DNA of 64,000 bases, taken from Coprococcus sp. OM04-5BH (GTDB lineage Bacteria; Bacillota; Clostridia; Lachnospirales; Lachnospiraceae). A program made the translations under genes and the position numbers. The stretch covers positions 186,001-250,000 of the forward strand of contig NZ_QULM01000002.1 of NCBI RefSeq assembly GCF_003482105.1, written 5' to 3'. The notes beneath the pieces are model-generated. The model saw only the letters and a list, made by a program, of their open reading frames with translations, was not told the origin of the DNA and searched no databases. Shown in pieces: positions 37,769 to 46,800 of this stretch (the stretch's first letter is position 1; each line of letters begins with the position of its first letter).

Positions 37769-38027
37769 GCTCTATCAACTCCTTATTCAATTTGTCATAT
37801 ACTTCTTCAGGAATTGCCATTTTAAAGGATCTCGAAAGACCATTATTCCTGATAGCCTTCTTAAGGCAGTCAGCTTTTCTGCAAATATATGCGCCTCTTC
37901 CGTTCAGTCTTCCTGTAGCGTCTATGGTGAAGTTGTCCTTATTATCCTTCACAATCCTGATAAGCAGGTTCTTCGGAGCCATTTCGCCACATCCAAGACA
38001 TTGCCTGAGAGGTATTTTTTTTGCCAT
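37758..38027 (-). CDS. rnpM: RNase P modulator RnpM (YlxR, DUF448)
   Basis: The ATG at 38027 is preceded by GAAGGAAG and gives 89 residues starting MAKKIPLRQCLGCGEMAPK. It contains the Cys pair CLGC and the GRLNGRGAYICRKADCLKKA core of the YlxR family. In Bacillus the protein was shown to bind RNase P RNA. It lies between nusA and ylxQ, the fixed order of this operon. Confidence 0.93.
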   Translation of the reverse strand: MAKKIPLRQCLGCGEMAPKNLLIRIVKDNKDNFTIDATGRLNGRGAYICRKADCLKKAIRNNGLSRSFKMAIPEEVYDKLNKELIELEG

Positions 38028-38089
38028 ACGATCACTTCCTTCTTTAACATATACAGTCAATCACAGCTTATGAGTATCTCAGATCTGTC

Positions 38090-39262
38090 CTACTCCTCTT
38101 CAGAAGCAGTCTCCTCTGAAACAGCGTCATCATAAACCGGCTCTGTCTCTTCATAAGCATCTTCATTGTCAGAAGCAGTCTCTTCGTCGTATCTCTCATC
38201 ATTATCATCATCTGAGAAATATCCCATCTCCTCTGCCTGTGACTCACTCTTTATATCTATCTTATAGCCTGTAAGCTTGGCTGCAAGTCTTGCATTCTGT
38301 CCCTTTTTACCTATGGCCAGTGAAAGCTGGAAATCAGGAACAACTACAAATGCACTCTTCTCCTCAAGATCAACATCTACAGATATAACCTCTGATGGGC
38401 TTAATGCATTCTTTATAAATATTGCAGGATTCTCGTCCCAACAGATGATGTCGATCTTCTCACCATTTAAGTCTTCAACTACATTGTTTACTCTGCTTCC
38501 GTTCACACCTACACATGCTCCTACAGGATCAACATTAGGATCCTTTGACCATACGGCGATCTTTGATCTTGAACCTGCCTCACGGCATGAATTCTTAATA
38601 ACAACTGTTCCATCCGCAAGCTCTGAAACTTCCTTCTCAAACAGTCTCTTAACAAGATCAGGATGAGTTCTTGAAACTGATATCTTAGGTCCTCTTGAGC
38701 TCTTTCTTACCTCTGTTACATATAACTTGATCCTGTCACCTCTCTCGTAAGTCTCACCGGGAACCATCTCAGTATCCTTTAATATTGCCTCAGTCTTATC
38801 ATCAAGGCTTACATTTATGTTATTACCAATATATCTCTGTACAATACCTGTTACTATGTCCTTCTCCTTTGTCTGGAAGTGGTCATATATGGCATCTCTC
38901 TCTCCCTCGTTGATGGCCTGTACGATTACATTTCTTGCTCTCTGGGCAGCTATTCTTCCGAATGCCTTTGTTGTTATCTCCTTGGTAACTACATCACCAA
39001 GATCATAAGAAGGATCTATAAGCTTAGCCTGCTCAATGGAAATCTGGGTTGCGAAGTCCTCTACATCCGCTACAACCTCTTTCTTGGCATAGACATGAAA
39101 CTCTCCTGTTTCCCTATCCATAACAACATCAATATTCTCATCAGCACCAAAGTCCTTCTTGCATGCTACCTTAAGGGATCTTTCAATAGCGTCCAACAGA
39201 CTCTCCTTGCTGACATTTTTCTCCTTTTCCAATTGATTTAAAGCTTCAATAATTTCTGACAC
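38090..39262 (-). CDS. nusA: Transcription termination/antitermination factor NusA
   Basis: A GTG at 39262, placed after AGGAGGA, gives 390 residues beginning MSEIIEALNQLEKEKNVSKE. The N-terminal RNAP-binding domain is followed by S1 (ERGDRIKLYVTEVRKSSRGP), KH1 (GACVGVNGSRVNNVVEDLNG) and KH2 (LAIGKKGQNARLAAKLTGYK) domains. The C-terminus is an acidic tail rich in Glu, Asp and Ser. NusA slows RNA polymerase and promotes hairpin-dependent termination, and in Bacillus it regulates its own operon through leader termination. Confidence 0.97.
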   Translation of the reverse strand: MSEIIEALNQLEKEKNVSKESLLDAIERSLKVACKKDFGADENIDVVMDRETGEFHVYAKKEVVADVEDFATQISIEQAKLIDPSYDLGDVVTKEITTKAFGRIAAQRARNVIVQAINEGERDAIYDHFQTKEKDIVTGIVQRYIGNNINVSLDDKTEAILKDTEMVPGETYERGDRIKLYVTEVRKSSRGPKISVSRTHPDLVKRLFEKEVSELADGTVVIKNSCREAGSRSKIAVWSKDPNVDPVGACVGVNGSRVNNVVEDLNGEKIDIICWDENPAIFIKNALSPSEVISVDVDLEEKSAFVVVPDFQLSLAIGKKGQNARLAAKLTGYKIDIKSESQAEEMGYFSDDDNDERYDEETASDNEDAYEETEPVYDDAVSEETASEEE

Positions 39263-39290
39263 TTTTCTTTCCTCCTGTTTAATATGTAAA

Positions 39291-39749
39291 TTATACAAAT
39301 GCTAATCTGATCATAGATATATCTTTTCTTGCAATAACTATATCTTCGTCATCAATGGTTATGGTTATACTCTCTTCATCATATGCTGTAAGAATACCTT
39401 CAAATTCTTTAAAACCATTAATTTTGACAAATGTCTTGACCTCCACCAGCTTACCAATGCTTCTGGCGAAATCCTTTTCCTTTTTTAAAGGTCTTGTAAG
39501 TCCCGGAGAACTTACCTCAAGTATATATGCATCATCAATGTAATCCTCTACATCAAGGATATCGCTCATGGCTCTGTTGACGATCTCACAGTCTCCTATT
39601 GTTATTCCGCCTTCCTTGTCAGCATAGATCCTCAGATAATAATCACTTCCCTCCTTGACGTACTCAACGTCAACAAGCTCCAGATTATTCTTCTCGATGA
39701 TCGGTGTAACAAGCTCACAGGTCTTAGCTTCAATATCTGCCTTCTTCGT
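39291..39749 (-). CDS. rimP: Ribosome maturation factor RimP, apparent ACG start
   Basis: The frame is open from upstream of 39749 and translates as KKADIEAKTCELVTPIIEKN, ELVDVEYVKEGSDYYLRIYA, GGITIGDCEIVNRAMSDILD and EVSSPGLTRPLKKEKDFARS, all typical of RimP. The only ATG, at 39569, would remove the first 60 residues of the conserved N-terminal domain. An ACG at 39747-39749, seven bases after AAAGGTGG, gives 152 residues, the normal length. No ATG, GTG or TTG exists in frame between that site and the ATG. RimP helps mature the 30S subunit. It heads the nusA-infB operon. A base error at this codon is the alternative. Confidence 0.85.
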   Translation of the reverse strand, partial: TKKADIEAKTCELVTPIIEKNNLELVDVEYVKEGSDYYLRIYADKEGGITIGDCEIVNRAMSDILDVEDYIDDAYILEVSSPGLTRPLKKEKDFARSIGKLVEVKTFVKINGFKEFEGILTAYDEESITITIDDEDIVIARKDISMIRLAFV

Positions 39750-39785
39750 AGTAAAACCACCTTTCTTAACTATATAATATAATGA

Positions 39786-39812
39786 AAAGAGTGAACCGAC
39801 GGTTCACTCTTT
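39786..39812 (-). promoter_or_regulatory. Attenuator-like hairpin in the rimP-nusA leader
   Basis: AAAGAGTGAACC (39786-39797) pairs perfectly with GGTTCACTCTTT (39801-39812) around a three-base loop. On the minus strand it is followed by TTCATTATATTATATAG. It lies about 25 bases after the predicted start point and before the rimP ribosome binding site, as expected for NusA-dependent leader termination. Confidence 0.6.
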
Positions 39813-39841
39813 AATAGTATCTTATTCAACTGTCACGAAAC

Positions 39842-39869
39842 ATTATAGCACTTAAAAATATAATTGCAA
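39842..39869 (-). promoter_or_regulatory. Predicted sigma-A promoter of the rimP-nusA-infB operon
   Basis: On the minus strand TTGCAA (39864-39869) is followed after 16 bases by TATAAT (39842-39847). The start point would be near 39835, giving a leader of about 85 bases that contains the attenuator-like hairpin. Confidence 0.7.
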
Positions 39870-39946
39870 GACAGTTTTTTCAGTTATTTCCTTATTTTAC
39901 GGATATTTGCCCTTTTTTTGGGCATTTTCTGCTTTTATATCCCTTC

Positions 39947-40582
39947 TTATCTCTTTCTTCTCTTATCCTCTTTTATATAACGTTCAAGAATCTTATTTGC
40001 ATGCTTATCATCAAGGACATATCTGTTCTCCACCGCACTCTTCACCATATCATCCAGTGCCATCTCTCTTAAGGTACGATCACTGATGTAGTAGTCTGCC
40101 TGTTCTTTCATGTACGCCATCTTTCTTGTGAGGGGGCCGAACTCCTGTGGGATAGCACGCTCCACCAGCTTTTTTACCTCCTTGGACACACTTGGACTGC
40201 AGCCTCCGGTGGTTATGCCCAGAACCAGCTCGTCCCTGTATATGACTCCCGGAAAGAGAAAGCTGCTCAATGCCGGATTATCCGCCACATTTACAGGTAT
40301 GTTCCTATCAAGGCAGTACCTTCCTATCTTGTCATTTACCTCCGGTCTGTTAGTGGCTGCCACAACCATATAGGCATTATCAAGTACATCCAGTGTAAGG
40401 TTCATCTCATGAACACTTATTCCCCTGATGGCCTTAAGCTCATCACATACCCTTGGGGCAATGACCGCTATCCTGCATCCGAAGTTAATAAGGGAATATA
40501 CCTTTTTAAGGGCAGTATTGCCGCCGCCAAGGACTATTATCTTCTCGTCTTCAATATTTACAAACATGGGAAAAAAAGGCAT
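39947..40582 (-). CDS. Precorrin-2 dehydrogenase / sirohydrochlorin ferrochelatase-like protein
   Basis: The 211-residue protein begins MPFFPMFVNIEDEKIIVLGG with a Rossmann NAD loop (VLGGGNTALKK), contains VVAATNRPEVND, NVADNPALSSFLFPG and the ITTGGCSPSVSKEVKKLVE motif of Met8/CysG-N proteins. It oxidises precorrin-2 to sirohydrochlorin and may insert iron, for siroheme. GGAGGAA precedes the ATG. No uroporphyrinogen methyltransferase lies beside it, so the pathway context is not visible here. Confidence 0.92.
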   Translation of the reverse strand: MPFFPMFVNIEDEKIIVLGGGNTALKKVYSLINFGCRIAVIAPRVCDELKAIRGISVHEMNLTLDVLDNAYMVVAATNRPEVNDKIGRYCLDRNIPVNVADNPALSSFLFPGVIYRDELVLGITTGGCSPSVSKEVKKLVERAIPQEFGPLTRKMAYMKEQADYYISDRTLREMALDDMVKSAVENRYVLDDKHANKILERYIKEDKRRKR

Positions 40583-40732
40583 TATAAATTCCTCCTGCAG
40601 TTATTTTTCGTTTATATTAAGCGTCTGTACCGTTAAAATGTCAGTTTTTCATATAAGCCCTGCACATTCTTCGGTATCATATTCTTCATTATAACATATA
40701 ATACATAGATAATACATATTGGTGAATATTAT

Positions 40733-41962
40733 ATGAATGAATCTTCAACATTAAGGATTGAGCTTTTAGACCAGACCCTCTACGTCCCGGTGTCAGATGC
40801 CATCATAAAGATATATGACGTATCAGGCACTGATAATCTTTTATTTGAAACCACCACCGATGAAAATGGTGTTGCCGAGGTATCTGATATTCCAACCCCG
40901 GACAAGAGCTTAAGTGAAGCTCCATCAGATAAACAGCCCTACTCTCTCTATAATCTGGAAGTCACCGCGGATGGATATGTAACCTTTATTATATCAGGAG
41001 TACAGATGTTTTCCAATGTGAAGGCTATCCAACAGGTTCCCATGATCCCCTCGGACGGAACCGATACTCCCGCCCCTGTGGTCATCGACGCCCATACTCT
41101 CTGGAAGCAGTATCCACCAAAGATTGCTGAAAATGAAGTAAAGGATATAAGTGAGACCGGAGAGATCGTATTGAGCCGTGTAGTCATTCCCGAGACCATT
41201 GTGGTCCATGATGGTGCACCTACAGACAATACTGCCCAAAATTATTATGTTCCCTATAAAACCTATATTAAGAATGTTGCTTCAAACGAGATCTACTCCA
41301 CCTGGCCGGAGGCTGCCATAACTGCAAATATCCTTGCCATAATGTCATTTACCTTAAACAGGGTATATACTGAGTGGTACAGAAGCCGCGGCTATGATTT
41401 CACCATAACCAGCAACACCGCCTATGACCAGAAATGGATATACGGCAAGACCATCTATACCAATATATCAAATATTGTGGATTCTATATTTTCAAATTAC
41501 CTCTCAAAGCCAAACGTAAAGCAACCCCTCTTCACCCAGTACTGCGACGGCAAGAGGGTGAACTGTCCTAACTGGATGTCCCAGTGGGGTTCAAGGGATC
41601 TGGCTGTCCGGGGCTTAAGTGCCATAGAAATCCTCAGATACTACTACGGCAATGAGATCTATATAAACAGCACAGAGCAGATATCGGGAATACCTTATTC
41701 CTATCCCGGTTCTCCCTTAAGCAACGGTTCAAGAGGTGAAAAGGTCACTGAGCTGCAACGTCAGCTTATAAGGATACGACAGAATTATCCGGCTCTGCCC
41801 GCTCTTACTGCCGACGGCATATATGGTCCTGCCACAGAGAATGCCGTAAGCTCCTTCCAGCGCATATTCGACCTTCCTGTAACAGGAATAACCGATTACG
41901 CCACCTGGTACAAAGTCTCACAGGTATATGTGGGCGTCACTAAGATTGCAGAGACCTTCTAG
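40733..41962 (+). CDS. SpoIID-like protein with C-terminal peptidoglycan-binding domain
   Basis: The 409-residue protein has a beta-rich N-terminal domain (about 1-110, with TTTDENGVAEVSDI, like transthyretin-like modules). A middle region resembles SpoIID/LytB (YIKNVASNEIYSTWPEAAIT, ANILAIMSFTLNRVYTEWYR; CPNWMSQWGSRDLAVRGL), and the end is a PG_binding_1 domain (GSRGEKVTELQRQLIRI, ADGIYGPATENAVSSFQ). SpoIID proteins cleave denuded glycan during engulfment; here activity is unproven. There is no signal peptide or membrane anchor, which is unusual for a wall enzyme. Its end overlaps the convergent MATE gene by 23 bases. Confidence 0.78.
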   Translation: MNESSTLRIELLDQTLYVPVSDAIIKIYDVSGTDNLLFETTTDENGVAEVSDIPTPDKSLSEAPSDKQPYSLYNLEVTADGYVTFIISGVQMFSNVKAIQQVPMIPSDGTDTPAPVVIDAHTLWKQYPPKIAENEVKDISETGEIVLSRVVIPETIVVHDGAPTDNTAQNYYVPYKTYIKNVASNEIYSTWPEAAITANILAIMSFTLNRVYTEWYRSRGYDFTITSNTAYDQKWIYGKTIYTNISNIVDSIFSNYLSKPNVKQPLFTQYCDGKRVNCPNWMSQWGSRDLAVRGLSAIEILRYYYGNEIYINSTEQISGIPYSYPGSPLSNGSRGEKVTELQRQLIRIRQNYPALPALTADGIYGPATENAVSSFQRIFDLPVTGITDYATWYKVSQVYVGVTKIAETF

Positions 41963-43313
41963 CATATTTCTTTCTGACATGCCTCATGGCACATATATAA
42001 CAAATGGCGAGAGCTATTATTACAATTATCCAGCTTACAGTATATGTTAAGTACAGAGAAATCACTGTGTGGAATTGTGGCTGCCTGAAGAAGGTGAATA
42101 TCCACAGAAGTCTTACGCCGCATATTCCCACAAGGGAAACTATGGTTGGAAGTATGGCGTATCCCATGCCTCTTAAGGATCCCACCAGCACATCCATCAT
42201 TCCGCACAGTGCATAAGTTCTCGATATGACTCCCAGTCTGTCCATTCCGGCAGCTGCCACAGCACTACTGTCAGTGTATATGTACAATAATTTATCGCCA
42301 AGCAGATAAGCTGCATTTCCCATAATAATTCCTGTAACAGTAACACAGATCTCCGCTGTTATAAGTATCTTTCTTATCCTGTCAAACTTAGCAGCTCCCA
42401 TATTCTGCCCTGTAAATGACACCGTTGCCTGATGGAAGGCATTCATGGACATATATACAAAGCCCTCTATATTGGCTGCGGCAGAGCTTCCTGCCAGCAC
42501 TGTCTCTCCAAATGAATTGACTGAGGACTGGATTATTACATTTGAAATTGAGAATATAACCCCCTGAAAGCTGGCGGGAAGTCCCACCTTAAGTATCTTA
42601 GAGAATATATTCCAGTTTATACCTATAGCCTTTATCTTTAATCTTATGGATCCCTCAGACCTTACAAGACATATCACAATAAGTACCGCAGATATGGTCT
42701 GGGATATTATGGTGGCATATGCAACACCTGCCACTCCAAGATCAAAGCATATTACAAATAAAAGGTTCAGCAGTACATTTATGACACCGGCAGCCAGAAG
42801 AAAGTAAAGAGGTCTTTTGGTGTCCCCCACTGCTCTAAGTATTGCACTTCCAAAGTTATATATCATGGTACTGGTCATTCCCACGAAATAGATTCTCAGA
42901 TATGTGGCGGCAAGGGGCAGCACCTTCTCCGGTGTGCTCATCCACTCAAGTATCTGCCTTGTAAATATACAGCCTATAGCTGTTATTATGATTCCGCTGA
43001 CAATACTTAATGCCATAGCTGTGTGAACTGTCCTGCTTACATTTTCATCGTTCTTTGAGCCTATATTATGGGCACATACTACATTTGCACCTACAGACAG
43101 TCCCACAAAGAAATTAACCAGCAGATTTATAAGGGCTGTATTGGAGCCAACGGCAGCCAGCGCATTATCTCCGCACCAATTTCCCACTACAACTATATCG
43201 GCAGCATTAAACAGGAGCTGCAATATACTGGAGAACATAAGCGGCACGGTAAACCTTAACAGCTTGGAAAGGATGGGGCCGTTACACATATCAAGTTCAT
43301 ATTTCTTACTCAT
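41940..43313 (-). CDS. MATE family efflux transporter
   Basis: The ATG at 43313 is preceded by GAAGGATAAG and gives 457 residues beginning MSKKYELDMCNGPILSKLLR, a typical opening of the NorM/DinF-like clostridial MATE group. Twelve membrane segments fit the pattern; QLLFNAADIVVVGNWCG and AVSFTGQNMGAAKFDRI (reading TVSFTGQNMGAAKFD) are family landmarks. These proteins export cationic drugs or metabolites using Na or H gradients. The 3' ends of this gene and the SpoIID-like gene overlap by 23 bases. Confidence 0.93.
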   Translation of the reverse strand: MSKKYELDMCNGPILSKLLRFTVPLMFSSILQLLFNAADIVVVGNWCGDNALAAVGSNTALINLLVNFFVGLSVGANVVCAHNIGSKNDENVSRTVHTAMALSIVSGIIITAIGCIFTRQILEWMSTPEKVLPLAATYLRIYFVGMTSTMIYNFGSAILRAVGDTKRPLYFLLAAGVINVLLNLLFVICFDLGVAGVAYATIISQTISAVLIVICLVRSEGSIRLKIKAIGINWNIFSKILKVGLPASFQGVIFSISNVIIQSSVNSFGETVLAGSSAAANIEGFVYMSMNAFHQATVSFTGQNMGAAKFDRIRKILITAEICVTVTGIIMGNAAYLLGDKLLYIYTDSSAVAAAGMDRLGVISRTYALCGMMDVLVGSLRGMGYAILPTIVSLVGICGVRLLWIFTFFRQPQFHTVISLYLTYTVSWIIVIIALAICYICAMRHVRKKYARRSLQS

Positions 43314-43449
43314 AATCTTATCCTTCTTACTATCCAACCAAATTAAACTCATCAAGCAGAAATAAAACATGCTTTGCAAGTTTTATCCGCTGATTAGTAG
43401 TCGCCAAATGCGACATGTTTGCATATGGCACTTTCCTTATTACATAAGA

Positions 43450-43479
43450 AAAAGGTCGGATAATATTATCCGACCTTTT
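43450..43479 (-). terminator. Terminator after tRNA-Glu
   Basis: A perfect palindromic stem, arms 43450-43464 and 43465-43479 (AAAAGGTCGGATAAT and its complement), two bases after the tRNA end on the minus strand, followed by a T run. Confidence 0.85.
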
Positions 43480-43481
43480 AG

Positions 43482-43553
43482 CAGTTCGTAGGGGAATCGA
43501 ACCCCTGTTTTCGCCGTGAGAGGGCGACGTCTTAACCGCTTGACCAACGAACC
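43482..43553 (-). tRNA. tRNA-Glu (CTC)
   Basis: On the minus strand the 72 bases fold as a cloverleaf: acceptor GGTTCGT/ACGAACT (with a G-U first pair), D arm with GGTCAAGCGGTTAAGAC, anticodon stem TCGCC/GGCGA around loop CTCTCAC (anticodon CTC), and T arm AGGGG-TTCGATT-CCCCT. CCA is not encoded. The CTC anticodon reads GAG, and is the less common glutamate isoacceptor beside TTC. A promoter lies at 43573-43601 and a terminator directly follows. Confidence 0.95.
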
Positions 43554-43862
43554 ATGTCCTCGCGACTTGTTTAATTTACCACATGTCAAAACAAAATGCA
43601 AGCACTTTTTTTATTTTTTCGTAATTTTTTTATTTTATGTTTTTGGGAGCTGTTTTTTCCTGATCTTTCTGCTCTCCAAGAAACATACCTTCTGCTATAT
43701 TTCGGTTACTTTTATATGTACAGGTGTACCCCGGCGCAGTAAAAAATTTTTTTCAACCGCACCAAAGCACACTTAACATACTTATATCAAGCCTTCAGCA
43801 CAAAACCATCCCTGCAGGACCAGCCCATATCAAACTATATCGCATCTGATTCTGATACAATC
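43554..43862. other. Intergenic region with the tRNA promoter, otherwise no gene seen
   Basis: About 300 bases between tRNA-Glu and the end of polC. Apart from the tRNA promoter it is T-rich with homopolymer runs. A short 18-codon ORF has its ATG only one base after AGAAGG and is unlikely to be translated. No terminator hairpin with a T run follows polC; ATCTGA/TCAGAT near 43850 is weak. Confidence 0.5.
43573..43601 (-). promoter_or_regulatory. Predicted promoter of tRNA-Glu
   Basis: On the minus strand TTGCAT (43596-43601) is followed after 17 bases by TAAATT (43573-43578). The start point would be about 13 bases before the mature 5' end. Confidence 0.55.
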
Positions 43863-46800
43863 TCAGATAAAATCAAATGTAAGCTGGTTGGTATCCGGCA
43901 TATCTGCAAGGATTCCCAGCTCCGTCATCTTCTCCACGGCACTCTTTCCTATCTTCGCCTTACTCATAAGATCTTCCTTTGATATAAACTCTCCCTGTCT
44001 TGCAGCGTCTCTTATCTGCTTGGCAGCCTTGCCACCAAGACCTTCTATGGATGCCAGGGAAGCCATGATCTTACCGTCATCGGTTATGATAAATCTGTCA
44101 TCCTCCGCCTTATATATATCAATAGGAGCAAATTCTATACCTCTTGCGTACATCTCAAGGACTATCTTTAAGTCTCTAAGTTTATCATCATCCTTGGCTG
44201 AACGCTTATTCTTGTCTATCTTTGATATCTCATTTATATGGAAGAGAACTCTTTCCTTACCAAAGCACATCATCTCGTAGGAGAAGGCTGACGCTCTGAT
44301 ACTGAAGAATGCAGTATAATATTCCTTAGGCTTATTTACCTTAAACCAGGCTATACGCCATGCCATCATAACGTAAGCAACCGCATGTGCCTTAGGGAAC
44401 ATATACTTTATCTTCTTACAGGACCATATATACCAGTCAGGCACGTTATGGGCAAGCATATCATCTATCCATTCCTGTTTAAGACCTTTACCCTTTCGAA
44501 CACTCTCCATGATTGTGAATGCCTTTCCTTTGTCCAGTCCCATGCTTATAAGATATATCATGATATCATCTCGACAACATATGGCAGATGAAAGCACACA
44601 TTTGCCCTCCTGGATCAGTACCTGGGCATTACCAAGCCATACATCAGTACCGTGCGAAAGACCTGATATACGCACCAGATCCGAGAAATTCTGCGGATTG
44701 GCGTCAATAAGCATCTGCATTGCGAATTCTGTACCAAACTCAGGTATACCAAGACTTCCTAACGGAATACCGTTTATATCCTCCGGAGTGATCCCCAGTG
44801 CCTCTGTTCCGTGGAACAGGCTCATTACAGCTGCATCATCAAGTTTGATCTTCTTGGCGTCAAGTCCCGTGAGATCCTCAAGACGTCTTATCATGGTAGG
44901 ATCATCATGTCCGAGAATATCAAGCTTTAATAGATTGTGGTCTATAGAATGATATTCGAAATGGGATGTGATTATATCCGTAGTCATGTCATTTGCAGGC
45001 TTCTGTATAGGGGTAAATGTATATATCTCCTCATGTCTCGGAAGAACTATCATACCTCCCGGGTGCTGTCCCGTTGTTCTCTTGACCCCGGTACAGCCCT
45101 TTGCAAGTCTTTCTATCTCGCAGTTTCTCTTGGTGACAACCGCATGCTCTTCCACATACTTCTCTGTCTCCTTAGGGCTCATGCCGCTGCTCATGGCTTC
45201 CGCCCTTAACTTGTCCTTTATCTCATCCTTAAAGTAATTGTATACATATCCGTAGGCGGTCTTCTCCGCAACAGAACCTATGGTTCCCGCTCTGAACGCC
45301 TTCCCCTTTCCGAACAGCACCTCTGTATAATGATGGGCACAGGACTGATACTCACCGGAGAAATTAAGGTCAATATCCGGCTCCTTGTCTCCCTTGAAAC
45401 CTAAGAAGGTCTCAAACGGTATGTCATGTCCCTCTTTCACAAGCGGAATATGACAATTAGGGCAATCCATATCCGGCATATCACAGCCTGAAAATCCCAC
45501 ATAGGATTTAACCAGATCCGAATCAAAATCAACGTAGTGGCACTTCGGACATATATAGTGGGCTGACAATGGATTAACCTCTGTGATACCTGACATTGTA
45601 GCTACAAATGATGATCCTACGGAACCTCTTGAGCCTACCAGATATCCGTGGTCATTGGAATCCCACACCAGCTTCTGGGCTATTATGTACATAACCGCAA
45701 ATCCGTTTGATATGATGGAGTTAAGCTCTCTCTGGAGTCTCTCCTCTACCACCGGCGGAAGATCCGGACCATATATCTGATGAGCCTTCGTATAGCATAT
45801 CTCCGTTAGGGTCTCATCGGACTTGTCGATTATAGGCGGTGCCTTATCAGGTCTTACCGGCTCTATCTTCTCTATCATATCGGCGATCATGTTAGTATTG
45901 GTTATAACAACCTCCTTCGCCTTATCGCTTCCCAGATATTCGAACTCAGCCAGCATTTCCTCAGTGGTCCTGAAATAAAGGGGTGGCTGCTGTCTTGCAT
46001 CATCAAAGCCCTTGCTTGACATGATTATGGCTCTGTATATGCTGTCCTCAGGATTGAGGAAATGTACATCACAGGTTGCCACCACCGGCTTGCCGTATAT
46101 CTCACCAAGCTTGACGATCTTTCTGTTATGGTCCTTAAGATCCTCCCAGGTACATGGATTTTCCTTCTTTCTGGTAAGGAACTCATTATTTCCCAATGGC
46201 TGTATCTCAAGGTAATCGAAGAACTTCACTATCCTGGCAATCTCCTCATCACTGGCATCATTTAATATTGCCTGATACAGTTCTCCGTCTACACAGGCAG
46301 AACCCAGGATAAGTCCCTCACGATATTTATTGATCATACTCATAGGGATTCTTGGTCTTCTTGCAAAATAATTGATATGGGACTCTGATACGAGTCTGTA
46401 CAGGTTTATCCTTCCAATCTCATTCTTGGCAAGTATGATACCGTGGTAAGTTCTTCCCTTCTTTATGGTATCCGGCGAAACCGCCGCAATCTCATTTAAC
46501 TGATCAAGGGTCTGTACATCATGCTCCTTAACCATATCCATCAACTTAAAGAATATAAGTGATGTTGCCTCTGCATCATCTATGGCTCTGTGATGGTGAT
46601 TGTTCTTGACATTGAAATGCTTACACAATCTGTCCAGAGTGTATTTTCCAAGCTCCGGTATAAGTATATGGCTCAGGGTCATGGTATCCATTATGGTGTT
46701 GGTGAAGCTTAATCCCATATCCTTGGCATTCTTTTTTATAAAGCCCGTATCAAATGAAGCATTGTGGGCTACCACTATATCGTCTCCGCAGAACTCAATA

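Noticed and set aside
39291-39569. A 92-residue rimP starting at the first ATG
   Set aside because: It would lack the conserved N-terminal half of RimP, which is plainly encoded upstream in the same frame with a ribosome site.
43640-43700. 18-codon minus-strand ORF upstream of tRNA-Glu
   Set aside because: The candidate ribosome site is only one base from the ATG, and the peptide is low complexity and lysine-rich.
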